Positions 24,398-32,614 of a stretch of 54,333 nt of DNA are shown here, piece after piece. Within the stretch, counting starts at the first letter, position 1, and each line of letters begins with the position of its first letter. The DNA is from Akkermansiaceae bacterium UBA6138 (lineage in GTDB: Bacteria > Verrucomicrobiota > Verrucomicrobiia > Verrucomicrobiales > DEV007). A program made the position numbers and the translations under genes. The stretch is taken from positions 141,434 to 195,766 of the forward strand of contig DIVG01000030.1 in the NCBI GenBank assembly GCA_002422425.1. Direction: 5' to 3'. The notes under the pieces are model-generated. The model ran no database searches, had not been told where the DNA came from, and worked only from the letters and a program-made list of their open reading frames with translations.

Positions 24398-25705
24398 ATG
24401 TCCGAGAGCCCGCCCTCTAAAGAAAACGCGCCGCAGTCCTGGCTGTCCCTCACGGCCCTGCTCGTGGTTCAGGCGCAGAATGCCTTCAACGACAACTTTG
24501 TGAAGCTCGTCCTCATCGGGCTCGCGGTCGCGGCGGCGGCGGGGACGACGATAGGGGACAATATCGAGTTCGTCCTCGCGGCGATGATTCCGCTGCCCTT
24601 TATCCTCCTCGCTCCGGTGGCGGGCTGGTTCTCGGACCGTTATTCGAAGAACCGGGTGATCTATTTCGCCCTCCTTCTGCAGTTGCTCATCTTCGCTCTC
24701 ATCGCCATGAGCCTGCTCATGAAATCGGTGCCGTTCGCCATCTTCGGTTTCTTTCTCCTTGCCGTGCAGTCGACCCTTTTTTCCCCGGCGAAGTTGGGAA
24801 TTCTCAAGGAAATCGTCGGCTCGCAGAAGCTGGGAATGGCCAACGGGCTCATGCAAATGCTCACGATGGTCGGCATCCTCGGCGGCATGGCGGTGGGCGG
24901 GCGATGGTTCGACGGAGAACTGCATCGACTCAATGAAGCGAACGGTGTCTCGGCCGACAATGCCTGGGACGCGGCGCTGGTGCCGGTCATTGTCATCGGG
25001 CTGTGTTCGCTGGCACCGCTCGTCCTCGCGCTTTTCATCCGCCGCACGCCCGAACATCCCGGAACCGCATTTCGAAAGGCCATTTTGGGGAGCCATTTTC
25101 TCGACCTGAAGTATCTCTTCGGTCACGCCGTGCTGCGCCGCACCGGACTGCTCATTGCCTTTTACTGGCTCGTCGCAAACTTCCTCGGACTGGCTTTTTT
25201 CGGATTTGCGAAAGAGCTTTATCCCGATGTCGCCGAAGGCGGAGTAAGCAGCGCCTCGAGCCGGATGTTCCTCGTCATCGGCGGCGGCCTCATCGCCGGG
25301 AGCCTCCTCGTCTCTCTCGTGACAAAAAACGGCAATCGTCTCGGACTCTCGATCTTCGGCGGATTTGTCATGGCGGCGGGATTTGCCGCGGTGGGAACCC
25401 TGACGCCCGAGTCCACCCCGTGGTTCGGGGCGGTTGCGCTCGTCGGGTTTGCGAGCGGATTTTTTGTCGTGCCGCTCAATGCCCACTTGCAGGACCAGAT
25501 CGAGGAAGACCACCGCGGCCGCGTCCTCTCGGCGCAGAATCTGATGGGCTCGCTCTCGGGGATCGTCGCGATCGTCGCGAGTTCACTGATGAAGATGGCG
25601 GGTCTCTCGGTCTCGATGCAGACGCTTGTTTTCGTCCCTCTCATCCTCATCGTCACCTTCCAGCTTCACCGGATGCTCCGCACGTCCGCCCTGAAGTCTC
25701 TATGA
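24398..25705 (+). CDS. LplT-like MFS transporter (lysophospholipid flippase type)
   Basis: A 435-residue major facilitator protein with about 12 membrane segments. The N-terminal part (QAQNAFNDNFVKLVLIG, then IPLPFILLAPVAGWFSDRYSKNRVIY) matches the LplT subgroup; the conserved 'NAFNDNF' and 'DR' loop are diagnostic. The central segment STLFSPAKLGILKEIVGSQKLGMANGLMQM is also typical. LplT moves lysophosphatidylethanolamine across the inner membrane for reacylation by Aas. The next gene, the Aas-like acyltransferase, overlaps its stop codon (ATGA at 25702-25705), a strong sign of coupled function, as in the LplT-Aas pair of enterobacteria where the two may also be fused. Confidence 0.87.
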   Translation: MSESPPSKENAPQSWLSLTALLVVQAQNAFNDNFVKLVLIGLAVAAAAGTTIGDNIEFVLAAMIPLPFILLAPVAGWFSDRYSKNRVIYFALLLQLLIFALIAMSLLMKSVPFAIFGFFLLAVQSTLFSPAKLGILKEIVGSQKLGMANGLMQMLTMVGILGGMAVGGRWFDGELHRLNEANGVSADNAWDAALVPVIVIGLCSLAPLVLALFIRRTPEHPGTAFRKAILGSHFLDLKYLFGHAVLRRTGLLIAFYWLVANFLGLAFFGFAKELYPDVAEGGVSSASSRMFLVIGGGLIAGSLLVSLVTKNGNRLGLSIFGGFVMAAGFAAVGTLTPESTPWFGAVALVGFASGFFVVPLNAHLQDQIEEDHRGRVLSAQNLMGSLSGIVAIVASSLMKMAGLSVSMQTLVFVPLILIVTFQLHRMLRTSALKSL

Positions 25706-27525
25706 GCACCCTCGCGAGATTGTTTTTCCGGGGACTGTTTGCCCCCCTTGTCTGGTTCCTCTACCGGATGCGCAGGACGGGGCTGGAGCGGGTTCCGCCC
25801 GATGGCGGGGTCCTCCTCCTGAGTAATCACGTAAGTTACATCGATTCATTCATCCTCTACCTCGCCTCTCCCCGACCGGTCCGTTTTGTGGTGCTTGAGA
25901 AATATACGACGTTTAAAACCATTGCCTGGTTCCTGCGGCTTTTCGGAGCGATTCCGATCCGGCCGGAAAAGGCGAAGGAGGCGATCACCCGCACGGTCAA
26001 GGCGCTGCAGGCCGGCGATGTTGTTTGCCTTTTTCCTGAAGGCAGCCTCACCCGGCTCGGGGTCACGGCGGAGTTCAAGAAAGGCTTCGAGCTTATCGCA
26101 CGCAAGGCCGGGACTCCCGTCTTGCCGGTCTACATGGACGGGCTCTGGCATTCGATCTTCTCCTTCGAACGCGGTCGGTATTTCAAAAAGTGGCCGCGTC
26201 GTCTGTCCTGTCCGCTCCAGATCGCTTTTGGACCTCCCATCCCGCCGGATGAAGCCGACGTCGGGACGGTGCGCACTGCGATCTGGGAAATATCGGGAGA
26301 GGCCTTTGCGATGCGGCGTGACTTCGACGAGCCGCTTGAGCAGGCCCTGATTCGGGCGCTCAAACGCCGTCGGCACCGGGTGCTTTTCGCCGAATACGGC
26401 AAGGGTGGAGGAAGGAAATGGTCGCGGGCCTTCACGCTCGGTTTAGTCACGGCGGTAGCGCGCCGCTGGCTGGAGCATTCCCCCACAACCGGCGAGCGCA
26501 TCGGCATTCTCCTCCCACCCGGGCCGATGCCATCGGTGATCCATCTCGGGCTCTTCCTCGCGGGAAAAACGCCCGTGATCCTCCCGCCCCCGACCTGTCA
26601 ACGCGAAACCGAATCGCTCGCAAAGGCAATCGCCCCGCTCGGGATTCGCACCGTCATCACCTCGCGCGCCTTCATGCCGCACCTGATCGATTTCTGGCAG
26701 GGGGACGAAGGGGCTTTTGTTGATCTCGGGGCGGCGATCCCTCACCCTGGCTCTTTTATGACGATTTTCGAGCGCATCCGCGCCTTCGTCGAACCAACCT
26801 GGCTGACCTGCCGGAGACTCGATCTAACAAATCGCGACCCTGCCCGCGAAGCCGTCGGGATTGTCAGCGGGCCGGGAGAATCTGCTGATTTTCTCTCGGC
26901 GACCGCGCTTTTCCATGATGCCCGGCGTGTCGTCTCGGCGAATTTCGTGGAGCCCGATGAAGTAATTTTTACCGAAGATCATCTTTCCAGTGCCGAAGGG
27001 CTTCTTCTCGGTTGTTGGGTGCCCGCCCTCGGACAGGGAACGGCGGTGAGCCGGACTTTCTCCATGCGCGGAAGCTTTAACACGCTCAAAAAGGCAATCG
27101 TCAGGGAAGGGGTTACTCTCATCGCGGGGTCAGGGGACTTTTTCAAAGAGATCAGCCAACCACTCGGCATTCGCGCAGTGAAATACGGCGTTCTCTTTGG
27201 TCCGGTGAATCCGCAAGCGATTGCGGAATCGGAAAAAACGCTGGAGCTGCCTCTTGCGAGAGCCTGGTCCCACGGAGGGCGGGTCGTCTCAATGAGTCGG
27301 CCTGATCCTGAATGCCCTGACGCTGCCACCCGACTCGCTCAGAAAGGCCGGGACCCGGAATCGGTCGGACGCCTCCTGCCGGGCTTCGCGGCAAAAATCG
27401 AAGGGGGGCGAATCTGGCTCAATTATCTCACCCTTCCCGGCGGCGGCGAGTGGGTCGCCGGTCCGAAGGGAGCGACGATCGCCCTCGACGGGCTTATCTA
27501 CCTTCCTCAGACCGATCCCGCCTGA
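25702..27525 (+). CDS. Aas-like 1-acylglycerophosphate/lysophospholipid acyltransferase with degenerate adenylation domain
   Basis: A 607-residue protein. The first ~220 residues are a PlsC-type acyltransferase: H43-x4-D48 (NHVSYID), AIPIRPEKAKEA, FPEGSLTRLG (EGxxxR site) and VLPVYMDGLW. The remaining ~385 residues occupy the place of the adenylate-forming (AMP-binding) domain of Aas. The landmarks are missing, however: no T-S-G-S/T-x-G-x-P-K P-loop (VGIVSGPGESADFL stands in its place), no Y-G-x-T-E, no T-G-D and no terminal catalytic lysine. It is probably a pseudo-adenylation domain. The gene overlaps LplT by 4 bases (ATGA). Its last 32 bases overlap the convergent LamG gene. Confidence 0.8.
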   Translation: MSTLARLFFRGLFAPLVWFLYRMRRTGLERVPPDGGVLLLSNHVSYIDSFILYLASPRPVRFVVLEKYTTFKTIAWFLRLFGAIPIRPEKAKEAITRTVKALQAGDVVCLFPEGSLTRLGVTAEFKKGFELIARKAGTPVLPVYMDGLWHSIFSFERGRYFKKWPRRLSCPLQIAFGPPIPPDEADVGTVRTAIWEISGEAFAMRRDFDEPLEQALIRALKRRRHRVLFAEYGKGGGRKWSRAFTLGLVTAVARRWLEHSPTTGERIGILLPPGPMPSVIHLGLFLAGKTPVILPPPTCQRETESLAKAIAPLGIRTVITSRAFMPHLIDFWQGDEGAFVDLGAAIPHPGSFMTIFERIRAFVEPTWLTCRRLDLTNRDPAREAVGIVSGPGESADFLSATALFHDARRVVSANFVEPDEVIFTEDHLSSAEGLLLGCWVPALGQGTAVSRTFSMRGSFNTLKKAIVREGVTLIAGSGDFFKEISQPLGIRAVKYGVLFGPVNPQAIAESEKTLELPLARAWSHGGRVVSMSRPDPECPDAATRLAQKGRDPESVGRLLPGFAAKIEGGRIWLNYLTLPGGGEWVAGPKGATIALDGLIYLPQTDPA

Positions 27526-30500
27526 AGTCAAACCGGCGGGAGTCACCGCCGAAAGGCGGCAGATTATAGGTCAGGCTCCAGCGTTTTGTTACCGCGTCAT
27601 AGTCGCTCTGCCAGAAGTCGGCCCCATGAACACTCTGATCGAGCGGCCCGCCGTCAAGTTTGAGAGTGTAGCCGCTAGGAAACCGGAGGCCCGTAAAAGT
27701 CATCGCGACATAGCCGAGTCCGCCGCGGATCACCCCGGCCGCTTCGTCATTCTCTGTCGTGATCGTGATCGCCGGGTGGGTCCACTGCAGCGCGCCAAGG
27801 CCCGGCGACACCTGCCTGTTGTTCCCGACCGCTTCGCGGTGGATCATCCGCCAGGTGTCGCCGTCGGCTTCAAGAGCGGATCGAAGCGCAGCACTCGGTC
27901 CGTAGTAGTCCCCCGCCGCCCGGGGCACGATGAGGTGCTCAATCGTGGCCTCGACATAGTCCCCTTTCTCAAGTCGGCTGAGGCCGGGCGGAGGCAGGAT
28001 ATCGATCGTCGAGGTCGCTTGCCCCCCTGCCTCGACCCCGCGTTCCGCAATCCAGGGATCAGCTTCACGACCGCCCAGTCGCGCTTTCCAGGATCGGATG
28101 ACAAGACCGCGATTGGCCCATGCACCCGTTTGACCGGCGGGGCGGCGCGGGGTGGCTTCGTGCAGGGAAACCCAGGGCACGGGTCCGGTCGCGGCGATCG
28201 GTTCGGTCCGGTAAGTCTCGCCCCCGGGAGTCGTCGTCCACTCGCGGATCAGCCCCGCCGCGTTTCCCATCGCCATCTTTTGTTCGCTCGTGTAGCTGTA
28301 GGTATCGGCTCCGATCTGGAAGAGGACGAGGCGGGAAAAGTCCACTGCCTCCCGCGCATCCAGCCGGATCCGGTAGGTGCCGCGGACGAGATCATCGCTC
28401 CGCGTCAGGCTCACGGTCTCGCGGTGTTCGAGCGCCGAACCGATCCGCCCCGCGTAGGTTACCTCCGTGAGGCAGGGGCCATGTCTTTCGTAGGCGGTGC
28501 GCATCGCGCTGTGCGGCACGCGCTGACCCGACGGATCAAAAAGGCGGAAAAAGTCCCCGCCTCCGACATTATGTGTCCACCCCCACTTCACGTCATTGTT
28601 CATCGATGAGACCATGAGCGGCCGCACATCGAGGATGCTGCATTCTCCCTGCACCTGATCGGGTTCATAACAGATGCTTTCTCCCCACGCACCGAGCGCG
28701 CTTTGGTCCCAGAGTTGATTGCTGCCCCAGCCGATGAGGCAGAGCTGGGCGTGCGATGCCGCCGCCACTCCGCCCCAGTGGCCGTAGGCGAGCGTCAGTT
28801 CTAGCTCGACCGTCGCGCCCGCGGGCAGGCGCACCTGGGAAAACCCGTGAAACCATTGGCCCGAATAGACGCCGCCTTCGGGACGGTTGTGCCAGTTCTT
28901 GCTGAGCTGCACCGGGATACCCGTTGGTTCTCCCGAGGCGTCGCGCAGGATCGCCGAGACACCCGTGATCGGCGCACCGATGCGCTGGAGGATGCCGCCC
29001 GCAGTCTTTTCAAAAAGCAGACGTGCGACCCATTCCTCACCGGTGGGATTGGTAAGAACGAGCTTCACCCGCTCGATCGCATCGTTTTTTCGCTCACCTT
29101 CTCCGGGAGGCGGGATCAGTTCGACGCCGTCGAGATTGACACGATGCCAACCGCGATCCGTCTCGTAGTTCACCGGTCGCGCCTTCCCCGATGCCACCTC
29201 GCTTGCGCTCACGGTGACCGGAACGCGGGGGCTTGTTTCTCCCTTCTCCATTGCCACGGCGACTTCCTGCCACGTTTCGGCGGCCCAGGTGACGGGGCGA
29301 ACCTCGTGCCGCTCACCGTTCGCATAGGAAAAGCGGATTTCCATCGAGCCGTCTCCCCAAACCTCCGACGGCCGTTTCCGCGAGGCAACCCCCGATTCCG
29401 CAAAGCTCTCGCCCCAGACCGGGGCGGCTCCCGCCAGCGGCGTCTCCGGCGCGGAAAACCGAGCCCGGATTTCCTCATCACCGAGGGCGCGATCGTAGAG
29501 CCTGATCTCGTCGATCGCGCCGCGGAACCGGTAACCGTCGCCCGAGTTATCCTGACGACGCCCCAGAGATAGCGCCCCCGTTCCGAACGTGCGAGGACGA
29601 CCGACTTTTGTTTCGCCGGCCTTTACGCCATTGAGGTAAAGTTTCAACGTCTCTCCGTCGTAGCTCATCGCGAGATGATTCCATTCCTCTATTTTGAGCG
29701 AATACTGCGGTGAGGCATCAGCGGTGAAGGCATGCTCGCGCCCGCCCCCGATGTTTATCCTCGCCTGGACTCGCCCGTTCAGAATGACGAGCCCGTAATT
29801 GCCGTCCGCCTCCTCGTGAGCGTTTTTGCAGACGAGCCAGGGGAATGTCTTCTCCGAAGCCCGATGATCGACCGGGACAAAAGCCCACAGTTCGAGGGTG
29901 AACTTTTCCGGCTCCAGTTCAGTTTGGTGAGGGATCTCGAGGTGATTGGAACCGTCGAGCCCGAAGCCACCCCCGACTCGACCAAAGCACGGCTCCCCCG
30001 CAGGGAATGGCAGAGCCCCCGGCCTCGCCGCGAGGATGAGCGCGAGGCGATCGGGCCATGCCACCGTTTCAAAACGGGCCTCGACATTCAGCTTCCTCCC
30101 GTCGTCTGCGGCGAAGACGAGATCAGTGACATCGGCCCGCTGCACGAACCGACCCGAATCGACGAGGCGCGGTCCGCCGAACTGGCTCCACTTGGCTCCG
30201 CCGATATTAGTGTAGCGTTTCCCATTCGCCATGACGGTTAGGGATAAGGTAGCGGGCGGGAGCGATTCCCACGTGCGGTCCTCCGATCGGGCGGAGGTGC
30301 CGTAGTCGGGGCCGGACGGGATGGGGCCGAAATGCGGGATCGTCAGCGTCTCCGTATCCAGCACGAAAGCGTAGGATCCTGTCCGGATGACCCGTCTCCA
30401 GGGAGCCGTCGGCGTGTGGGAGGGGAAACCATCCGCCCAATACATCAGCGTGTAATCGCCGACGCGGGGCATGAGGGTGAGCGGCTCGACCGGGTCGGCC

Positions 30501-30559
30501 GCTGCGGCGGGTCCGGAGACCGCGAGGAAAACAAAAAGCGCAGAGAGGAGTCGGGGCAT
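27494..30559 (-). CDS. large secreted LamG-domain protein
   Basis: A 1021-residue exported protein with a signal peptide (about residues 1-20, LLSALFVFLAVSGPAAA). It carries a LamG/concanavalin-A-like domain at about 195-370: FGLDGSNHLEIPHQTELEPEKFTLELWAFVPVDH, then EWNHLAMSYDGETLKLYLNGVKAGETKVG, and the end FRGAIDEIRLYDRALGDEEIRARF. This resembles the LamG/pentraxin domains that bind carbohydrate. The rest (about 380-1010) is long, beta-rich and without catalytic motifs I recognise. Such LamG proteins are common in exported polymer-degrading sets of this group. Its 3' end overlaps the Aas-like gene by 32 bases on the other strand. Confidence 0.8.
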   Translation of the reverse strand: MPRLLSALFVFLAVSGPAAAADPVEPLTLMPRVGDYTLMYWADGFPSHTPTAPWRRVIRTGSYAFVLDTETLTIPHFGPIPSGPDYGTSARSEDRTWESLPPATLSLTVMANGKRYTNIGGAKWSQFGGPRLVDSGRFVQRADVTDLVFAADDGRKLNVEARFETVAWPDRLALILAARPGALPFPAGEPCFGRVGGGFGLDGSNHLEIPHQTELEPEKFTLELWAFVPVDHRASEKTFPWLVCKNAHEEADGNYGLVILNGRVQARINIGGGREHAFTADASPQYSLKIEEWNHLAMSYDGETLKLYLNGVKAGETKVGRPRTFGTGALSLGRRQDNSGDGYRFRGAIDEIRLYDRALGDEEIRARFSAPETPLAGAAPVWGESFAESGVASRKRPSEVWGDGSMEIRFSYANGERHEVRPVTWAAETWQEVAVAMEKGETSPRVPVTVSASEVASGKARPVNYETDRGWHRVNLDGVELIPPPGEGERKNDAIERVKLVLTNPTGEEWVARLLFEKTAGGILQRIGAPITGVSAILRDASGEPTGIPVQLSKNWHNRPEGGVYSGQWFHGFSQVRLPAGATVELELTLAYGHWGGVAAASHAQLCLIGWGSNQLWDQSALGAWGESICYEPDQVQGECSILDVRPLMVSSMNNDVKWGWTHNVGGGDFFRLFDPSGQRVPHSAMRTAYERHGPCLTEVTYAGRIGSALEHRETVSLTRSDDLVRGTYRIRLDAREAVDFSRLVLFQIGADTYSYTSEQKMAMGNAAGLIREWTTTPGGETYRTEPIAATGPVPWVSLHEATPRRPAGQTGAWANRGLVIRSWKARLGGREADPWIAERGVEAGGQATSTIDILPPPGLSRLEKGDYVEATIEHLIVPRAAGDYYGPSAALRSALEADGDTWRMIHREAVGNNRQVSPGLGALQWTHPAITITTENDEAAGVIRGGLGYVAMTFTGLRFPSGYTLKLDGGPLDQSVHGADFWQSDYDAVTKRWSLTYNLPPFGGDSRRFDFRRDRSEEGR

Positions 30560-30628
30560 GATGGAGCGTATATTGAGCTAACACTCTCTAAAAGCGAACG
30601 GCACCAAAAAAGGCGACGTTTCTCCGTC

Positions 30629-31204
30629 TCACTCGCTCCCCTCTGCGAGCGGTTTTTTCCAGACGATCTTGCGCACCGCCGTATCGAGCGGAGTGCCGGC
30701 GATCGAGTTGGTGTAGTTGCTCATCGTCTTGATCGCGATGCCCATGACGACTTCGAGGGCGGTCTGTCGGGTGTATCCGGCCGAGAAAAGCGACGCGAGA
30801 GCACCCCGGCTGATTTTCCCCCGCTGCAGCACGACTTCTTTTGTAAAGAGACGCAGCGCCTCCAGCTTCGGATCGCCGAGCGGCTCACCGTGCCGCAGCG
30901 CCTCGACATCATCCGCGTCCATTCCTGCCTTGATCGAGAGCATCGTGTGCCAGGGCACGCAGTAGTTGCAGGTGTTCTCAAAATTGACTGTCTGATAGAC
31001 GACCTGACGTTCCACCGGGGTCAGGGAGGTGTTTTCGAACTCGTCCCACATCGAGACGTAGCTCTTTAAAAGCGGAGGCGCAGACGCCATGACGCCTTCG
31101 AGATTCGGGATCATGCCGAAGCTCTCGCGGGTGTGGACGAGGAGGTCGCGGGAAGCTTCGGGCGCGGATTCGGGAGTGTGGACGGGAAAAGGGTCGGTGT
31201 GCAT
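30629..31204 (-). CDS. carboxymuconolactone decarboxylase / AhpD-like protein
   Basis: A 191-residue protein with the AhpD-like signature C-x2-C-x3-H in ENTCNYCVPWHTMLS (about residues 80-94), the cysteine pair that makes AhpD-family proteins active in peroxide reduction. Flanking parts LTPVERQVVYQTVNFEN and ALEVVMGIAIKTMSNYTN fit the carboxymuconolactone decarboxylase fold. A peroxidase-like role is inferred from the motif; decarboxylase function is less likely. ATG 31204 was chosen since the frame upstream overlaps rplU on the other strand. It is divergent from rplU, 178 bases apart, with a TATAAT-like box (31206-31211) in between. Confidence 0.85.
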   Translation of the reverse strand: MHTDPFPVHTPESAPEASRDLLVHTRESFGMIPNLEGVMASAPPLLKSYVSMWDEFENTSLTPVERQVVYQTVNFENTCNYCVPWHTMLSIKAGMDADDVEALRHGEPLGDPKLEALRLFTKEVVLQRGKISRGALASLFSAGYTRQTALEVVMGIAIKTMSNYTNSIAGTPLDTAVRKIVWKKPLAEGSE

Positions 31205-31205
31205 A

Positions 31206-31211
31206 TATAAT
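31206..31211 (+). promoter_or_regulatory. TATAAT -10 box for rplU (candidate)
   Basis: A perfect TATAAT lies directly after the divergent AhpD-like start and 172 bases before the rplU ATG. No good -35 element is visible at the usual spacing (upstream is GC-rich). If used, it would give a leader of about 165 bases containing the hairpin at 31265-31296. Confidence 0.4.
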
Positions 31212-31264
31212 GTGGATGAGACGGGGCCGGGGCTGTTATTCTTACCCGGCAAGCACCTTTTGTG

Positions 31265-31296
31265 CCCCGATGGGCCGATATTCGGCCATTCCGGGG
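31265..31296 (+). promoter_or_regulatory. hairpin in the rplU 5' leader
   Basis: CCCCG-A-TGG-G-CCGA (31265-31278) folds back on TCGGCCATTCCGGGG (31282-31296) with loop TAT: about 13 base pairs interrupted by two small bulges. It lies 86 bases before the rplU ATG. Ribosomal-protein leaders often bind their own product; here that is only a possibility. There is no T-run, so it is not a standard terminator. Confidence 0.45.
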
Positions 31297-31382
31297 ACTG
31301 GAGACCTCTCATTTTAAAAAATCGCTTGCCGTTTCCAGGGAGCGGTGGCACTTTCCCGGCCCTCAAAGCAGGGAGCAGAACG

Positions 31383-31691
31383 ATGGCATACGCAATTATC
31401 AAAACCGGTGGAAAGCAATATCGTGTCGCAGTTGGCGACAAGGTCGATGTTGAGAAACTCGACGTTGCAGTCGGTGATACCGTGACTTTTGACGAAGTGC
31501 TTGCTTCGGGCAGCGGTGACAGCATCAGCGTCGGTGCCCCTTTCATCGACGGAGCGACCGTGACCGCCAAGGTCGTCGAGCAGTTCCGCGACAAGAAAGT
31601 TATCGCCTTCAAGTTCAAGCGCCGGAAAGGGTTCCACAAAACCAAGGGCCATCGCCGCCATCTTACCCGCCTCGAGATCGTTTCGGTCTGA
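31383..31691 (+). CDS. rplU: 50S ribosomal protein L21
   Basis: A 102-residue ribosomal protein that binds 23S rRNA in the large subunit. Family landmarks are the start MAYAIIKTGGKQYRVAVGD, the central VGAPFIDGATVTAKVVEQFRDKKVIAFKFKRRKGFHKTKGHRR (with the L21 signature 'KKKRRKGYRKK..GHRQ' in variant form) and the terminal LTRLEIVSV. The ATG at 31383 has GGAG about 8 bases upstream, one of the clearer Shine-Dalgarno sequences in this window. rpmA follows after 36 bases, the usual rplU-rpmA order. Confidence 0.97.
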   Translation: MAYAIIKTGGKQYRVAVGDKVDVEKLDVAVGDTVTFDEVLASGSGDSISVGAPFIDGATVTAKVVEQFRDKKVIAFKFKRRKGFHKTKGHRRHLTRLEIVSV

Positions 31692-31727
31692 GCGAGCCTC
31701 ATATTTAAAAGTTTTCCCTAACGAGTC

Positions 31728-31985
31728 ATGGCCCACAAAAAAGGACAAGGTAGCGTAAAGAACGGTCGCGATAGCCAGAGCAAGCGCCGTGGCGTGAAGA
31801 AATTCGGCAGCGAGAAGGTCGTTCCCGGCAACATCATCCTTCGCCAATGCGGCACCAAGTGGCACCCCGGCAAAAATGTCGGGATCGGGCGTGATTACAC
31901 GATCTACTCCCTTGTTGAAGGCAAAGTGCGTTTCGACCAGAAGGGACGCCGCGTCAATGTCGATCCTGCCGCCGTCCCCGCGTAA
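31728..31985 (+). CDS. rpmA: 50S ribosomal protein L27
   Basis: An 85-residue ribosomal protein near the peptidyl-transferase centre. It begins MAHKKGQGSVKNGRDSQSKRRGVKKFG, matching the L27 'MAHKKGGGSSRNGRDSNGKRLGVK' pattern with GQG in place of GGG. The block GNIILRQCGTKWHPGKNVGIGRDYTIYSLVEGKV is typical. There is no N-terminal cleavable extension as found in Firmicutes. It lies 36 bases after rplU and 54 before trmL, probably one transcript. Confidence 0.97.
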   Translation: MAHKKGQGSVKNGRDSQSKRRGVKKFGSEKVVPGNIILRQCGTKWHPGKNVGIGRDYTIYSLVEGKVRFDQKGRRVNVDPAAVPA

Positions 31986-32039
31986 CAATCTCGCGGAGAC
32001 CTTCCGCCCCATGAGAGGCGATTCCCGGGACGGTGCGCC

Positions 32040-32492
32040 ATGCTCAACGTCGTTCTTTTTTGCCCTGAGATTCCCCCGAATACAGGGAACATAGGGCGTC
32101 TTTGTCACGCTACCGGGACGACTCTACACCTCATTGAGCCCCTTGGTTTCTCGATTGATGATCGTGCCGTGAAACGGGCCGGCTTGGACTACTGGGCCGA
32201 GCTCGCACCCGTCCTCTGGCCCTCCTACGAAGCCTTTGCAGCGGCACTTCCGGAAAGCGCGTCGCTCTATTTTCTAACCACCAAGACCGATCGCGTCTAC
32301 TGGGACGCCTCGTTTAGGAAAGATGATTACCTCATTTTCGGGCCGGAGACACGGGGACTGCCGGAGTCGCTTCTTCAGCGGAATCCCGAAAATTGCCTGC
32401 GTATCCCCCAGGTTGCCGGACGCAGTCTTAACCTTGCCACGTCTGCCGGAATCGTTCTCTACGAAGCCATAAAACAAATAGCGAAAAGCTGA
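32040..32492 (+). CDS. trmL: tRNA (cytidine(34)-2'-O)-methyltransferase TrmL
   Basis: A 150-residue SPOUT-family methyltransferase that modifies the wobble base of tRNA-Leu species. The knot region shows the N-terminal FCPEIPPNTGNIGRLCHATGTTLHLIEPLGF and the C-terminal motifs LIFGPETRGLPESLL, LRIPQVAGRSLNLATSAGIVLYEA. These match the TrmL pattern at the usual length (150-160). It follows rpmA in the same direction. The AT-rich stretch to the AP2 gene starts right after its stop. Confidence 0.93.
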   Translation: MLNVVLFCPEIPPNTGNIGRLCHATGTTLHLIEPLGFSIDDRAVKRAGLDYWAELAPVLWPSYEAFAAALPESASLYFLTTKTDRVYWDASFRKDDYLIFGPETRGLPESLLQRNPENCLRIPQVAGRSLNLATSAGIVLYEAIKQIAKS

Positions 32493-32554
32493 ATTCGATT
32501 CATTTTTTTTCCTTTTACCTTGTCCCTCATTTTAAAAAGAGGTAGACCTTTTTC

Positions 32555-32584
32555 TTAACAAGCATCCTACATGCAGCTATGTAG
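32555..32584 (+). promoter_or_regulatory. promoter-like element with overlapping dyad before the AP2-repeat gene
   Basis: TTAACA (32555-32560, -35-like, 5 of 6 matches) is followed 17 bases later by TATGTA (32578-32583, 3 of 6). The -10 part lies inside the dyad CTACATGCAGCTATGTAG (32567-32584, 6-base arms). It ends 30 bases before the ATG of a protein with DNA-binding-like repeats, which makes autoregulation plausible but unproven. The -10 match is weak. Confidence 0.4.
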
Positions 32585-32614
32585 TTGGGTGTTTCCTTAA
32601 CCCTCCTCCTGAAT

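Noticed and set aside
24661..25083. Frame opposite the LplT-like gene
   Set aside because: Shadow frame within a membrane protein gene; no motif.
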